Assembly (NCBI RefSeq): GCF_000982955.1
Contig: NZ_KQ058809.1
Span: forward strand, 1-62,353
DNA length: 62,353 nucleotides
Origin: Micromonospora sp. HK10
Lineage (GTDB): Bacteria > Actinomycetota > Actinomycetes > Mycobacteriales > Micromonosporaceae
Reading direction: 5' to 3'
Shown: one piece after another, positions 52,427 through 61,791 of the stretch
How positions within the stretch are numbered: position 1 is the stretch's first letter
How the letters are laid out: each line of letters starts with the position of its first letter
Position numbers and translations under genes: made by a program
The notes under the pieces: generated by a model
The model's database searches: none
What the model was told of the DNA's origin: nothing
What the model saw: the letters and a program-made list of their open reading frames with translations, nothing else

Positions 52427-54276
52427 CAGAGTGCTCCCCGGAGTCGCGCGGTGAAAGCGGCCTGTGCCCTCTGGAAGCGGTCGGCGTCCGGGCGTTCCCA
52501 CCAGGCGGGTTGCACCACCTCGACCGGTGGCATGTTGCCCAACAGCACCAGGGCATGCCCGGCCGGCAGCGTGCGCAGCTCCGCCAGGTCGACCAGGTGC
52601 TCCCGGCGGGTGTTCTCCTGCACGCTGGCCCGGCCGCCGCCCCAGGACGCCGCCGACGACAACTCCTGAACCTGCCCGAGCAGCGACTGTGCGTCCTTGA
52701 GCGCGTTGACGTCCTGGGTGCCGCCCATCACGAAGCGGGCGTTCGCGCCGTCGCGTAGCGCTTGGCCGCCGTCGCGGCCCCACCGTTCTTCCAGTTGGTG
52801 GGTGTTCTGGCAGGCGATCGACAGGGCGATGCCGGCACCGCCACCCTCGGATGCCAGCGCGGGCAGCGACGGCAGCGGCGCGATGTTGGTGATCTCGTCA
52901 CCGATCAGGTACAGGCAGGGCTCGACCCGCCCGCCCGGTGCGAGGAACGACCGTTGCAGGGTGCGGTAGATGATGTCCTCGGCGATGGCGGCGAACAGCG
53001 GCGCGATCAATGCCTGCCCGGCGCGGGTGCCGACCAGGTAGAGGGTGCCGGATTCGTCGAGCCACTGCTCGGGGTGGAACTGCTGCCCGCGCGGCGGTGA
53101 GCACGCGTGCAGGATGCGGGGGTTGCTGAACGCGTCGAGCGCGCCGAACACCACCGACTGGATGGCGTCGCGGCTGCGACCCGTGGTCTCCCGGTGGAAC
53201 GCGAGACGGTCGGCCCACACCGTCTGCCCGTGGTGGCGCAGAATCCGCTCGGCGCGCGGGTCGGAGGGGTTGGCCGCCCAGCTCGCCACGTCGGTCATCG
53301 TGGCGCGCTCGTCCAGGGCGGCGGCGTGCAGCAGACCGCGGATGATCGACGCGGCCTGATCCTGAAAATATTGGCCGTTGTCGACGCTTCCCTTGAGGCC
53401 GGCGCCGGCGGCGAAGCCCTTGGCGCGCAGCGCCGCGATGTCCGGATCCTCTGCGCCATCGATGGGTGACCAGCGCAGTCGCGGCACCCCCGGCACCTGG
53501 CCCTGCGGCTCGAAGATCCACGTCGGGCCGACCTGCGCGCGCAGGTCGTAGGTGACCGATGCGACGTCGAGGCGGGTGGAGGTAGAGATGACCGCGCCGC
53601 GGGCGTCGGCGACCCTCGGGATGATGTAGCGGGAGGTCTTGTTGGCGAACCTGGCCGCGCCGGCGAGCAGTTCGGTGTACTCGTTGGCCAGGTACAGCGG
53701 CTCACCCGTCAGCGCATGGTGGCCGAGCAGCCGGGCCACCTCCAGCGGGTCCGCGCGGCGCCGCTGCTTCACCGTGACGGTTTCGGGTGGGTCGGTGTCG
53801 CGGATGGTCAGGCCCGGCCGCAGCACGTCGACGCGGCGCAGCACCGCCTCGGCCGTCACCACCCGGTCGAGGTCCTTACGGCCGGCGAAGCCATGCCGGC
53901 GTACCCACCGCCGCGCCACCCGCATCGTCACCGCTGCGATGCCGACGACAGTGGCGCTGAGCAGAACGACCCACAGCCCGTACAGCAGGGGCGCTGGCGG
54001 CAGCGTGTCACGGGCGGCGGGCGGCCACGCCCGCGCCGGGTCGCCCGGGTTGGTGATGAGCCGCACGGCGATGCCTGGGGCGTCCGCTGGTGAGCTGTCC
54101 GGCCAGGCCGCATGGGTGAGCAGCCCGCCGGCCTGCCCCGCGAGCCACAGCGTGACGGTGCCCGACAGCACCAGCAGCGCCACGATGCCCGCAAGCGCCA
54201 GTCGGGCCAGGATGTCGGCGCGGGCCACCCCCCGGCGGGGCAGCCGGTGTCCCGGAGACATGAGTGAGCCGGCCAT
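52426..54276 (-). CDS. VirD4/TraD-like coupling protein with degenerate Walker A
   Basis: 616 residues: two N-terminal membrane segments (about 25-50 and 98-120), then a cytoplasmic ATPase domain. Walker B is LYLIGDEITNIAPLP, followed by the TraM-recognition-type region (IALSIACQNTHQLEERWG). Where homologues carry a PPRSGKT-like Walker A, this reads GAARFANKTSR (about 206-216), losing the last glycine; the Lys-Thr pair stays. Downstream GAVISTSTRLDV is normal. It should bring the relaxase-DNA complex to the channel, but ATP binding may be altered. ATG 54276 or GTG 54279 overlaps the VirB4-like stop. Confidence 0.82.
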   Translation of the reverse strand: MAGSLMSPGHRLPRRGVARADILARLALAGIVALLVLSGTVTLWLAGQAGGLLTHAAWPDSSPADAPGIAVRLITNPGDPARAWPPAARDTLPPAPLLYGLWVVLLSATVVGIAAVTMRVARRWVRRHGFAGRKDLDRVVTAEAVLRRVDVLRPGLTIRDTDPPETVTVKQRRRADPLEVARLLGHHALTGEPLYLANEYTELLAGAARFANKTSRYIIPRVADARGAVISTSTRLDVASVTYDLRAQVGPTWIFEPQGQVPGVPRLRWSPIDGAEDPDIAALRAKGFAAGAGLKGSVDNGQYFQDQAASIIRGLLHAAALDERATMTDVASWAANPSDPRAERILRHHGQTVWADRLAFHRETTGRSRDAIQSVVFGALDAFSNPRILHACSPPRGQQFHPEQWLDESGTLYLVGTRAGQALIAPLFAAIAEDIIYRTLQRSFLAPGGRVEPCLYLIGDEITNIAPLPSLPALASEGGGAGIALSIACQNTHQLEERWGRDGGQALRDGANARFVMGGTQDVNALKDAQSLLGQVQELSSAASWGGGRASVQENTRREHLVDLAELRTLPAGHALVLLGNMPPVEVVQPAWWERPDADRFQRAQAAFTARLRGAL

Positions 54277-55856
54277 CACCGCACCTGCCCCACCACGACG
54301 GCCGGCTCCCCCGGCGACGGCGCCCCCTCCGGCTCAGGCTCGGGGGTTTGCCGCATCCGGCTGTCGGTGTCGACCATGCGCCGTTCAATCGAGGAAAGCT
54401 GGTGCTTGACGACGTAAGAGCGCAGCCCGACCTTCCACAGCCCGACGCCGCGGCGCAGGTGCAGCAGGAGGTTGGTCTCCACGTCCGTGGTGCCCAGGAA
54501 CTCGCGTGCCGATTCCAAGGAGCCGGGCGCCTGCCGGTAGGACACCCGCACGCCGGTGTCCTCGATCAGCCCTCGGGCGATGCGGACCTGCTCGGAATCG
54601 GCGCTGCCGCTGGCCGACAGATCCGTGAAACGGTGGAAGGCCAGGATGTTCGCCGTGCCGAGCGCTCGGGCGAGCTTCAGCTGCTCGCGCATACGCCTCA
54701 TCAGCCCGAGGTGGCGGCTGACCAGCGCGAACTCGTCGTACAGGCAGACGCGGGCCGGGGCGTTCGGGCGAGTCAGCTCGGCCTCCAGCCACGACTGCGC
54801 GCAGGTCATCGCCATCGCGGTCATCTGGTCCGATGCGCGGACTGCCCGCAGGTCCAAGATCGCGCCCGGCTGGTCGAAGTCGATCGCCAGCGTCGACGCG
54901 GCCGGTGCGTCGAAGATCCCGCCGAGCGCGCCGGTGATCAGCCGTTCCAGGGCCAGGCGGACGCGGCGGCTGTCGGCAGTGAACTGGTCGACGTCGTAAT
55001 GCACCCCGGCCAGCCGATGCGCCCACCGGGCCGGGTCGCCCATTGCAGTCAGGACCCGGGACAGGGCCGGGGTGGCCATCCGGTCCGGGCTGGTGCCGTC
55101 GTCGGCGCGGGTGACCGCGTCGAGGGCGTATTCGACCAACGATCGTTCCGCCTCGCTCAGCGGGCCGCCGAGCTGGATCTCCAACAAGCCTTCCAGCAGC
55201 AGCAACCTGCGTGCCCGCTGGATCTGCAACCACTCCGCCTCACCCTGATCGGGCAGTCGGCGGATGCCCGCCAGAGGGTTCATCACCACCCCGGAGCCGG
55301 GGCCGACCCGCACCGGTTGGATGCCGGCTGCGTCGGCAAGGGTGTCGTACTCGCCCTTGACGTCGACGATGTAGAACCGCACCCCGAACGGGATCCCGCG
55401 GAACGCGATGGTCTTGAGCAGCGACGACTTCGCCGATCCGATCTCTCCGGTGACCACCATGTTGGGGGCGCTGAGCACGCCCGCCCGATACAGCTCGTGC
55501 ACGGAGAACACGAACCCGGCACGGGAGTACACCTCCTGTCCGATCAGGGGCCCGTCCACACCCAGGCCCGGGTCGGCGACGAACGGGTAGACACTGCACA
55601 GTTGCGCGCTGGTGGTGACCAGCGGCGGCAGCCGCAACCGCCAGAACACCCGTCCCGCGGCCCGTCCAAAGGCCCCCCGCCCGTCTACCGAGGGCGGGCC
55701 CAGCAGCTGCTCGGTCAGCCGCCGCAGTGCCCGCTGCTCCCGTGCCAGGTCCGCCTGGGCCGCCGCGAGGTCGCGCCGGGCGGCGGAGTCCGCAAGGCGT
55801 TGCGACCACGACCCTTCTCGGCGTACCCGGGGCGTGTCCCTGCGTGTGCGGGTCAT
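54276..55856 (-). CDS. VirB4-like transfer ATPase
   Basis: 526 residues from ATG 55856, which overlaps the previous stop (ATGA). Walker A GEIGSAKSSLLKT has Ala at the usual second Gly; VDVKGEYD follows, then Walker B VCLYDEFALVS and a C-terminal LGLMRRMREQLKLARALG stretch. Such ATPases power type IV secretion/conjugation channels at the membrane. The extension upstream of 55856 overlaps the SCO6880-like gene and is not used. Confidence 0.82.
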   Translation of the reverse strand: MTRTRRDTPRVRREGSWSQRLADSAARRDLAAAQADLAREQRALRRLTEQLLGPPSVDGRGAFGRAAGRVFWRLRLPPLVTTSAQLCSVYPFVADPGLGVDGPLIGQEVYSRAGFVFSVHELYRAGVLSAPNMVVTGEIGSAKSSLLKTIAFRGIPFGVRFYIVDVKGEYDTLADAAGIQPVRVGPGSGVVMNPLAGIRRLPDQGEAEWLQIQRARRLLLLEGLLEIQLGGPLSEAERSLVEYALDAVTRADDGTSPDRMATPALSRVLTAMGDPARWAHRLAGVHYDVDQFTADSRRVRLALERLITGALGGIFDAPAASTLAIDFDQPGAILDLRAVRASDQMTAMAMTCAQSWLEAELTRPNAPARVCLYDEFALVSRHLGLMRRMREQLKLARALGTANILAFHRFTDLSASGSADSEQVRIARGLIEDTGVRVSYRQAPGSLESAREFLGTTDVETNLLLHLRRGVGLWKVGLRSYVVKHQLSSIERRMVDTDSRMRQTPEPEPEGAPSPGEPAVVVGQVR

Positions 55857-57322
55857 GCGAACCACCCCCGCATCGGCTTTAGGCCGCGCGCCAGGGGCAG
55901 CGCCCCGGCCACGAATGCTTGGTCCTGCTCGCCGTAGAGCACCACCGCCTGGCAGCCGCACCGTGCCAGCACCCGCCTGACGGCGCGCACGTCGTGGCGC
56001 AGCTGCTCCGGGCTGTCGGCCGTCACGGTGACCAGCACGGCGTACCGGTAGCGGACGTGCCCGGCGGCTTGCTCCCGGTCGACCTGCTCGACCGCGCGGG
56101 CTTCCTCGTCCTCCCGGGCGGTGCGGACCAGGCGCATCCGCCGCTTGGTCACCTCGTCACCGGCGCGGGCGACCTTGTCTCGTCGCGTCGCCAGTTGCGC
56201 CAGCTGCGCCGGCACCGGCTCAGCAACCACGGCGACGGTGCGCCGGCCGACGGTGCGGGTGAACAGCGGCGTCATCCACGTCATCGGCACCGGCTGGCGG
56301 GGCATCTCGTACACCCACAGCGTCTGCGAGAACCCGGAGTCATGCCGATACGACGACCAGCCCACCGTCTCTGCCGCTACCGGCCCCGCCGTGTGCGGCG
56401 CCACCTCGAGATCGGTGTCCTCCGGGTCGAACTGGCCACGCAGCACCGCCGCGTACTGCCGGGGCGTCAACCAGCCGCCGGTCTCGATGCCGGCTTCTCG
56501 CACTGCCGCCCGAACACCGGTCAGCTTGTCCAGCACCACCGTGGCGATAGCCGCGTCCGTGCCGCCCGCGTCGGCGACCTCTCCGGACAGCTTCCGCACG
56601 TCGAACACCACGGTCAGGAACACGTCGTGGCGCTGCGTGCCAGGCCCTGCCGCCGCAGTGAGCTCGGCCAGCGACCGGTACGCCGCCGTGCCGGTGTCGA
56701 CCGCCTGCTTCGCGAGGTACCGCTGTGCCCGGTTGCTGACGTCCGGCACCGCTCGCGCCGTCAGCGACCACCGCGCAAGGCCGCTGTCGGCGTACTCGGT
56801 GCCGAGCAGGTTCGCCACGTCCGCCCACGCGGTGAGCCGCTGATGCTGCACCGACGTGTCCGCCAGGACGAGATTGCTGCCCGCGCACGCCAGCGTCGCG
56901 GTCACGGTGCCTTCCCGCCGGTGGTGCAGCAACCCCACCTCGGTCAGCCCGTCCGCAGCCACCGCCGGTAGCCACTGGTAGCCGGCCGCCGGGCCGGGCA
57001 GGTGCAGATGCTTGGTGCCTGGATTCGCCGCCCACACCGTGCCGCGGTAGCGGTCCTGCCGGGCTACCCGCTGCGCCAACGCCCCCGCGACGATCGGCGT
57101 CCACTCGGTGACTCGGCGACCCCGAATCCGCAACAGCCCCACCGTGAGCAGCAGCACCGCCGCCAGCAGCAGACCACCGGCGGCACCCTGCCGGCCGACC
57201 GCCAGCATGTTCGCGGCGATGACCAGGCAGATCACCCCAGCCACCGCCGTGCCGATCTGCCCCCAGGAGAAGCCCAGGATCGACCCGCGGGTGGACCGCG
57301 GAGGAAAGTGGAACTGAGTCAC
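55853..57322 (-). CDS. SCO6880-like transfer protein
   Basis: 489 residues. Two close hydrophobic segments follow the N-terminus (about 18-62, PrgI-like), then a large cytoplasmic domain (TVTATLACAGSNLVLADTSV, QRYLAKQAVDTGTAAYRSLA) as in SCO6880-family proteins of actinobacterial ICEs. GTG 57322 follows AGGAG. It probably works with the VirB4-like ATPase as its membrane-anchoring partner. Confidence 0.82.
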   Translation of the reverse strand: MTQFHFPPRSTRGSILGFSWGQIGTAVAGVICLVIAANMLAVGRQGAAGGLLLAAVLLLTVGLLRIRGRRVTEWTPIVAGALAQRVARQDRYRGTVWAANPGTKHLHLPGPAAGYQWLPAVAADGLTEVGLLHHRREGTVTATLACAGSNLVLADTSVQHQRLTAWADVANLLGTEYADSGLARWSLTARAVPDVSNRAQRYLAKQAVDTGTAAYRSLAELTAAAGPGTQRHDVFLTVVFDVRKLSGEVADAGGTDAAIATVVLDKLTGVRAAVREAGIETGGWLTPRQYAAVLRGQFDPEDTDLEVAPHTAGPVAAETVGWSSYRHDSGFSQTLWVYEMPRQPVPMTWMTPLFTRTVGRRTVAVVAEPVPAQLAQLATRRDKVARAGDEVTKRRMRLVRTAREDEEARAVEQVDREQAAGHVRYRYAVLVTVTADSPEQLRHDVRAVRRVLARCGCQAVVLYGEQDQAFVAGALPLARGLKPMRGWFA

Positions 57323-57341
57323 GCCCTACTCCTCTGCTCGC

Positions 57342-59327
57342 CTAGACGGGCACGATCGGAATCTCGGCGGCTGCACCGGCAGCGGCGGCACCGCCCTGCC
57401 CGCCCGCCGCCCCGCCCGCCTGGCCGGCAGCCGGGCTACTGCTCGTCGGTGTCGCGCCTCCGCTACCGGCCTCGTCAACCGGCAGCTCAGGGCTGCCGCC
57501 AAGACCCGGCGCGCCGCTGCCAACAGACGGTGGGCTGCCTGCGACCGGGGCATCAGTTCCGGTGAACGCGGTTGCCTGCTCGCGCGCCCCCTGCGGGGTA
57601 ACCGGCAGCGCACCCTGCTCGCCGGTGGCGTCGCCGGGCAGCGTGAGCTGGCCGTGGGCCACATCGCCCTGTGCTGTGCGCGAGTCGCGCTCCACCCCGG
57701 CGGCCTCGTCGGCGTTCTCGCCCCCGCCCTGCTCGCCACCCGCCTGCCCGGCGGGCTCGCCGAACTGGTCACTGTCCCCCCGGCCGTGCAGAGCCTCGAC
57801 CGTGTCGGGTAGCCCGGCGAGCGCGCCGATTGGCCCGCCGGGGTTGGTCGGGCTGGTGGGGATGGCCTCGGAGTTGCCCTGCATCAGCGAGGCCGCGTCC
57901 ATGTCGCCACCGCCGCCGCTCAACGGCTCGGCCAGACGCCGCGAAGCGGCGTCCATCCCCACAGCCGTGGCCGCCGAGGTCAAGAAACCGCGGGCATCGA
58001 CGTCGGCGAGGTAGCCGTCCCACATGCTCGTCAGCCGCAGCAGGATCCACGGCGCGAGGACCATCAGCACGATGATGAACAGGCCGCGCAGCACGTTGAT
58101 GAGGTTGTCGCTCTCGTAGGTGGTGCGGGTGCCGTAGATCCACAGCGCGGCGATGAAGAACTTGCTGCTGGCCAGCGCGTTGCAGGTCCAGAACCACTTC
58201 CGGCCCCATGCGCGGGTCTCGGCCATGACCTGACCGGTCATCGCCATCGCCCCGAACAGCGCCGCACCGGCGGCCAGCAGCGACCGGAACAGCAGCATCA
58301 CGAACACCAGCACCAGCCCGATCACGCCAACGATCGCGACGATGAAGGCCAGCAGGATCGTGCCGGTGTCGGCGGTGAGCGTGTTGAGCGCGTCGACCCA
58401 CATGCTCGGCTGCCAGTCCCGCTGCTGGTTGCGGGCGATCAACGCCACCGTCGCCTCGTCCCAGGCCGCCATCAGCAGGTACGCGATACCGCCAGCGAAC
58501 GCGATGCCGAACATCGCCCGAACCAGCCCGCCCAGGCTCGACAGCGGCCCAGGTCCATTCAGCCGCAGCCCGTTGATCGCCGTCGAGAGCACGAAGACCA
58601 CCAGCACCACGACGATCAGCACCCCGCTGATGTCGTTGTAGACGCCGTAGAACGGTTCGTCTGCGACGGTGGAGGACTGCGTGAACACCACCTCGGCCAA
58701 CTTGCCCAGCGCCCACGCGAACCCTGCGACGGCAACGTCGGCCAGGCCCTCGAAGCCCGTACGGGCCGCCTCCTTGACCTGCGCTCCCACCTTGCAGGAA
58801 ACGTCCACTAGGCCACATTCCGACGATGGCTTGAGTGACGACGACGCCACCAGCACCGGGCTTAGCGCGCGGCAGCGGTCCGCTTTCGCCTTCCACCGCT
58901 CGGCGTTCGCCTGGTCCTGCGTTGCCTTCGCGTCCAGACGCTCGCAGCGCACCGGCTGCTCACCAGCGGCAGGCAGGCGCTCGTCGAGGACCGACGGCGT
59001 GCCGTCCGGCGGCGGTGACTGCACGGTCAGCGCCACCGCGTCGCAGCGTTCCTGATCCGCGGCGCCGGCCGCCGCGCTGCACACCGTCGTCCAACCATCG
59101 CCCGCACGCCACCGCGCCCATGGCAGGCACCAATTCACCTGCGGCTGTGCCAGCGGCTCCGCACCGCTACCGGGCCGGCCATCGGTTGAAGGTGCTGAGC
59201 AGGCCGAAGCCGACGGCGACGGAACCGGCGTCGGAGCTGCCGCAGCCCGTCCCGCAGCAATCAGCCCGACCGTCGTCAGCGACAGCGCCGCCAGCAGCAG
59301 CCGCAGCGTCGCGGGCACCACGGCCAT
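57342..59327 (-). CDS. SCO6881-like large membrane transfer protein (VirB6/TrbL-like)
   Basis: 661 residues with a signal peptide (TLRLLLAALSLTTVGLIAAG), an exported Cys-containing domain, then about 6 membrane segments (about 230-430; for example VLIVVVLVVFVLSTAINGL and ILLAFIVAIVGVIGLVLVFV), and a long glycine/alanine/proline-rich low-complexity tail. This fits the SCO6881/VirB6-like channel component of conjugation systems. It starts 3 bases after the upstream stop. Confidence 0.82.
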   Translation of the reverse strand: MAVVPATLRLLLAALSLTTVGLIAAGRAAAAPTPVPSPSASACSAPSTDGRPGSGAEPLAQPQVNWCLPWARWRAGDGWTTVCSAAAGAADQERCDAVALTVQSPPPDGTPSVLDERLPAAGEQPVRCERLDAKATQDQANAERWKAKADRCRALSPVLVASSSLKPSSECGLVDVSCKVGAQVKEAARTGFEGLADVAVAGFAWALGKLAEVVFTQSSTVADEPFYGVYNDISGVLIVVVLVVFVLSTAINGLRLNGPGPLSSLGGLVRAMFGIAFAGGIAYLLMAAWDEATVALIARNQQRDWQPSMWVDALNTLTADTGTILLAFIVAIVGVIGLVLVFVMLLFRSLLAAGAALFGAMAMTGQVMAETRAWGRKWFWTCNALASSKFFIAALWIYGTRTTYESDNLINVLRGLFIIVLMVLAPWILLRLTSMWDGYLADVDARGFLTSAATAVGMDAASRRLAEPLSGGGGDMDAASLMQGNSEAIPTSPTNPGGPIGALAGLPDTVEALHGRGDSDQFGEPAGQAGGEQGGGENADEAAGVERDSRTAQGDVAHGQLTLPGDATGEQGALPVTPQGAREQATAFTGTDAPVAGSPPSVGSGAPGLGGSPELPVDEAGSGGATPTSSSPAAGQAGGAAGGQGGAAAAGAAAEIPIVPV

Positions 59328-59330
59328 CCG

Positions 59331-60023
59331 TCACACCGTCCCCGGCGCCCACGAACGCGCGCTGAGCACGTTGGCGAGGGGCTGCATGTCCCGCGGTCCG
59401 CCGTCGCGGCGCGCACCGCGCTGATCCGGAGGCGGCACCGGCAGCGGACGCTCCGCTGTCACCAGCCGCCACCGGCCCTGCGACCACCGCACCGTCACCG
59501 GCTGCACGTACCAGCCGCCTGCCAATCCGGCCTTCGGATCCGCAGGGCTGCTGGTCGTGGCGCCGCTCAAGGTGCAGACGAGCATCCGCACCGATACCTC
59601 GCGGTCCTCGGGCACCACCGCGTCGAGGTCCGCGTCAGGCACCCAGACCCGCGCCACGACCGTCTGCGAGATCGTCTCTCCGTGCGTCGCCGGCCCTACG
59701 AGGGGCTGCACCGCCGATCCGGCTCCCTCGGCGGCGATCAGGTCCAACACTGCCTGTCTGCTCGTCGCAGACCGCGTACCGGCAGAGGCCAGCGCCTGCG
59801 TGTACGCCGCCGCCGCGTCTCCGCCGCCGCGAGGCGTGCCCGGGAAACCCACCGGCACCCCGGCCTGCACGCGCTCGACATACCGCGCGATCACCTGCCG
59901 CTCTGGCGTACTCACACGCCCGGCGGCGAACACCGCCACACCGGCGAGCGCCACCACGACCAGCACTGCAGCCACCATCGACATCCGGCGGCCGGTGGTC
60001 GGCTTGAACTCCGCTCTGCTCAT
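59331..60023 (-). CDS. Single-pass membrane transfer protein (VirB8/TcpC-like?)
   Basis: 230 residues from ATG 60023, which follows AGGTGG. One membrane segment (MVAAVLVVVALAGVAVFAAG, about 15-34) and an exported domain (TISQTVVARVWVPDADLDA, GGWYVQPVTVRWSQGRWRLV) that looks like the NTF2-like fold of VirB8/TcpC. The fold is a guess from layout, not from a motif. Position between pilin-like and SCO6881-like genes supports a transfer role. Confidence 0.6.
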   Translation of the reverse strand: MSRAEFKPTTGRRMSMVAAVLVVVALAGVAVFAAGRVSTPERQVIARYVERVQAGVPVGFPGTPRGGGDAAAAYTQALASAGTRSATSRQAVLDLIAAEGAGSAVQPLVGPATHGETISQTVVARVWVPDADLDAVVPEDREVSVRMLVCTLSGATTSSPADPKAGLAGGWYVQPVTVRWSQGRWRLVTAERPLPVPPPDQRGARRDGGPRDMQPLANVLSARSWAPGTV

Positions 60024-60035
60024 GACCGCCACCTG

Positions 60036-60404
60036 CTAAATCTCGGTGAGCAGGAACGCGATGATCGACGTGGCTGACCCGACGACGATCGCCACCAGGC
60101 CGGCTTTCCACATCATCGACTTCCCGCGATCACTGATGATGTGCGCGCCGAAGATCGGGCCGATGCCGAACGCGATCGCCCCCGCCGCCAGCCCCGCCAC
60201 CGCCGAGATCACACCGAGGAACAGCGCGGCGTTGGCCAGCTTGTAGAACAGGTCCGACCGCGGCACAGCCGACGGGTCCGGGCTGATCCGGCTGAAGTCG
60301 AAGCCATCACCCGACGGCTCCGGCGTCGGCGTCGGCGTCGGCGCCAGCAGCGCCGTCACCGCCGGGGCACGCACCGTCAGGGCCGCCGCAAGCTGATGCA
60401 ACAC
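60036..60404 (-). CDS. Small pilin-like (VirB2-type) membrane protein
   Basis: 122 residues from GTG 60404, 5 bases after GGGGAGGAG. A proline/threonine-rich exported segment (TPTPTPEPSGDG) is followed by two membrane helices (FLGVISAVAGLAAGAIAFGI and GLVAIVVGSATSIIAFLL) joined by a short basic loop. That layout is usual for VirB2-like pilins in actinobacterial elements. It starts 2 bases after the ParA-like gene ends. Confidence 0.65.
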   Translation of the reverse strand: MLHQLAAALTVRAPAVTALLAPTPTPTPEPSGDGFDFSRISPDPSAVPRSDLFYKLANAALFLGVISAVAGLAAGAIAFGIGPIFGAHIISDRGKSMMWKAGLVAIVVGSATSIIAFLLTEI

Positions 60405-60406
60405 GA

Positions 60407-61546
60407 TTACTCCTCCCCGTTTGAATCCGGCGATCCAGTGCCGGAGAAAGCCGCAGGCTCGACCGGGCACCGGTCGATCACCGCTGCGGCAACCTCGGTC
60501 AACGCCGACCGAGTGGCCTTACTCAGCGCCCGTGGGTCGAGCGGATCCGCCCGCGCAAGCCCCGGGTCATACGGCACCCGCACCAGCTCCGCAGCGGCCT
60601 GCCGCGCCAACTGCTCCACCGCCCGCACCTCGCGAGCCACTGATGGGGAGGTCACCATGACCACCACCACTGCTCGGGCTGGCACATGCGCAAGGCCCGC
60701 CGCGCGCATGTGGGCCAGCAGCCGCAGCGTGTGCTGCACCCCGTCCACCGTTGCCCTCGACACCAGCACCGGCACCGTCGACCAGCCCAGCGCCCGCCAC
60801 GTCGACGTGCTGTCCGCCGAGGGCAGATCCAACAGCGCCAACCGGTAGACCGACCGCAGATGGCCGATCACGCCGAACATCTCCGGCCACGTCGGTGGGC
60901 GCCGCTGCGCGGTCAACTTGCTCTCCCCCACCAGCACCCGCAGCCCCGTCGGCCCTACCTGCGTCAACCGCTCCGCAGCCCCGATCTCCGTCAAGCCGGC
61001 ATCCGCGGCCACCGCGTCCCACACCGTCGACGAGCTGCGCCGGGCCACCCGATGCTCCAGGCCACCCCACGCCCGCAAAGTCGCGTCGACCGCCACCACC
61101 GGGTCGGGAACAGCAAGAGCCAGCAGCCCGCCCAGCCCGACGGTCAACACCGAACGGCCCACACCGCCGTCCGCTGAGGACACACACACCAGCGGACAGC
61201 CCGATCGCAGCGACGCCGCCCGCCACCACAGCCTCTCCACCCGGTTTCCCGCGCCGAACTCTCGCGGAATCTCCCGCACCGCCGCCTCACCAACAAGGCG
61301 CGGCCCCGAAGGCACCAAGGCCAGAGCCCGGGCGGCAACCTCCTCGGGGGTGGGAGCCGGCGGGAGGGCCCTCTCCCTACCCGCCGGCTCCCCCTGCTCA
61401 CCGCCACGCCCGCCCAAAGGCGCGCGGGCGGCGAGCTGTTCGGGCTGCTCGTCCGATGGACCTTGCACGTCCGCCTCCCCGTAAGGCTTGCCGTACAGCA
61501 CAGACCGACGTCGACATCGACGCGGCCGGTCCCCCGTTACTGTCAC
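60407..61546 (-). CDS. ParA/MinD-like protein with altered nucleotide motif
   Basis: 379 residues. The MinD/ParA deviant Walker A, normally KGGxGKS/T, reads ADGGVGRSV here: both Lys positions are Asp and Arg. The following strands (PVVAVDATLRAWGGLEHR, LALLDLPSADSTSTW, VPVLVSRATVDGVQHT) keep the family layout. ATP hydrolysis is therefore doubtful. It heads the transfer operon, where MinD-like proteins of unknown role often occur. The start is uncertain (GTG 61546 used). It is far from the ParB-like gene, so a partition pair is not implied. Confidence 0.7.
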   Translation of the reverse strand: MTVTGDRPRRCRRRSVLYGKPYGEADVQGPSDEQPEQLAARAPLGGRGGEQGEPAGRERALPPAPTPEEVAARALALVPSGPRLVGEAAVREIPREFGAGNRVERLWWRAASLRSGCPLVCVSSADGGVGRSVLTVGLGGLLALAVPDPVVAVDATLRAWGGLEHRVARRSSSTVWDAVAADAGLTEIGAAERLTQVGPTGLRVLVGESKLTAQRRPPTWPEMFGVIGHLRSVYRLALLDLPSADSTSTWRALGWSTVPVLVSRATVDGVQHTLRLLAHMRAAGLAHVPARAVVVVMVTSPSVAREVRAVEQLARQAAAELVRVPYDPGLARADPLDPRALSKATRSALTEVAAAVIDRCPVEPAAFSGTGSPDSNGEE

Positions 61547-61791
61547 GACCTGGACGCTGACCAGACGAAGCAGGCCCTACAGCGACGACGCGTCCCCTCC
61601 TACGCCGCCGCCCGCGTGCCGGGATGCCATCTCGCGCACGGCGACCCGATCCGCTACGCTCCAGGCAACTCCAGTTCGGGTTCAACCGAACCGCAGTTGC
61701 GAAAGCGATACTGAGAGCTAAGCACAGGTCACAGAAGAGCGTCAACCGCAGTTTTTGTTGTGGCCAACTGTGGTTGGAGTTGGGGGACTCC
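61547..61791. promoter_or_regulatory. Divergent control region with CCAAC-TGTG-GTTGG operator-like repeat
   Basis: 245 bases between the transfer operon and the XRE gene. A 5-bp inverted repeat lies at 61764-61777, 14 bases before the XRE start. AACCGCAGTT occurs twice (near 61690 and 61745). These are plausible XRE binding sites controlling both operons. Confidence 0.5.

Noticed and set aside
24409..61546. ParB-like (24409) and ParA-like (60407) genes as a partition pair
   Set aside because: They are 34 kb apart, the ParA-like protein lacks both signature lysines, and it heads the transfer operon.
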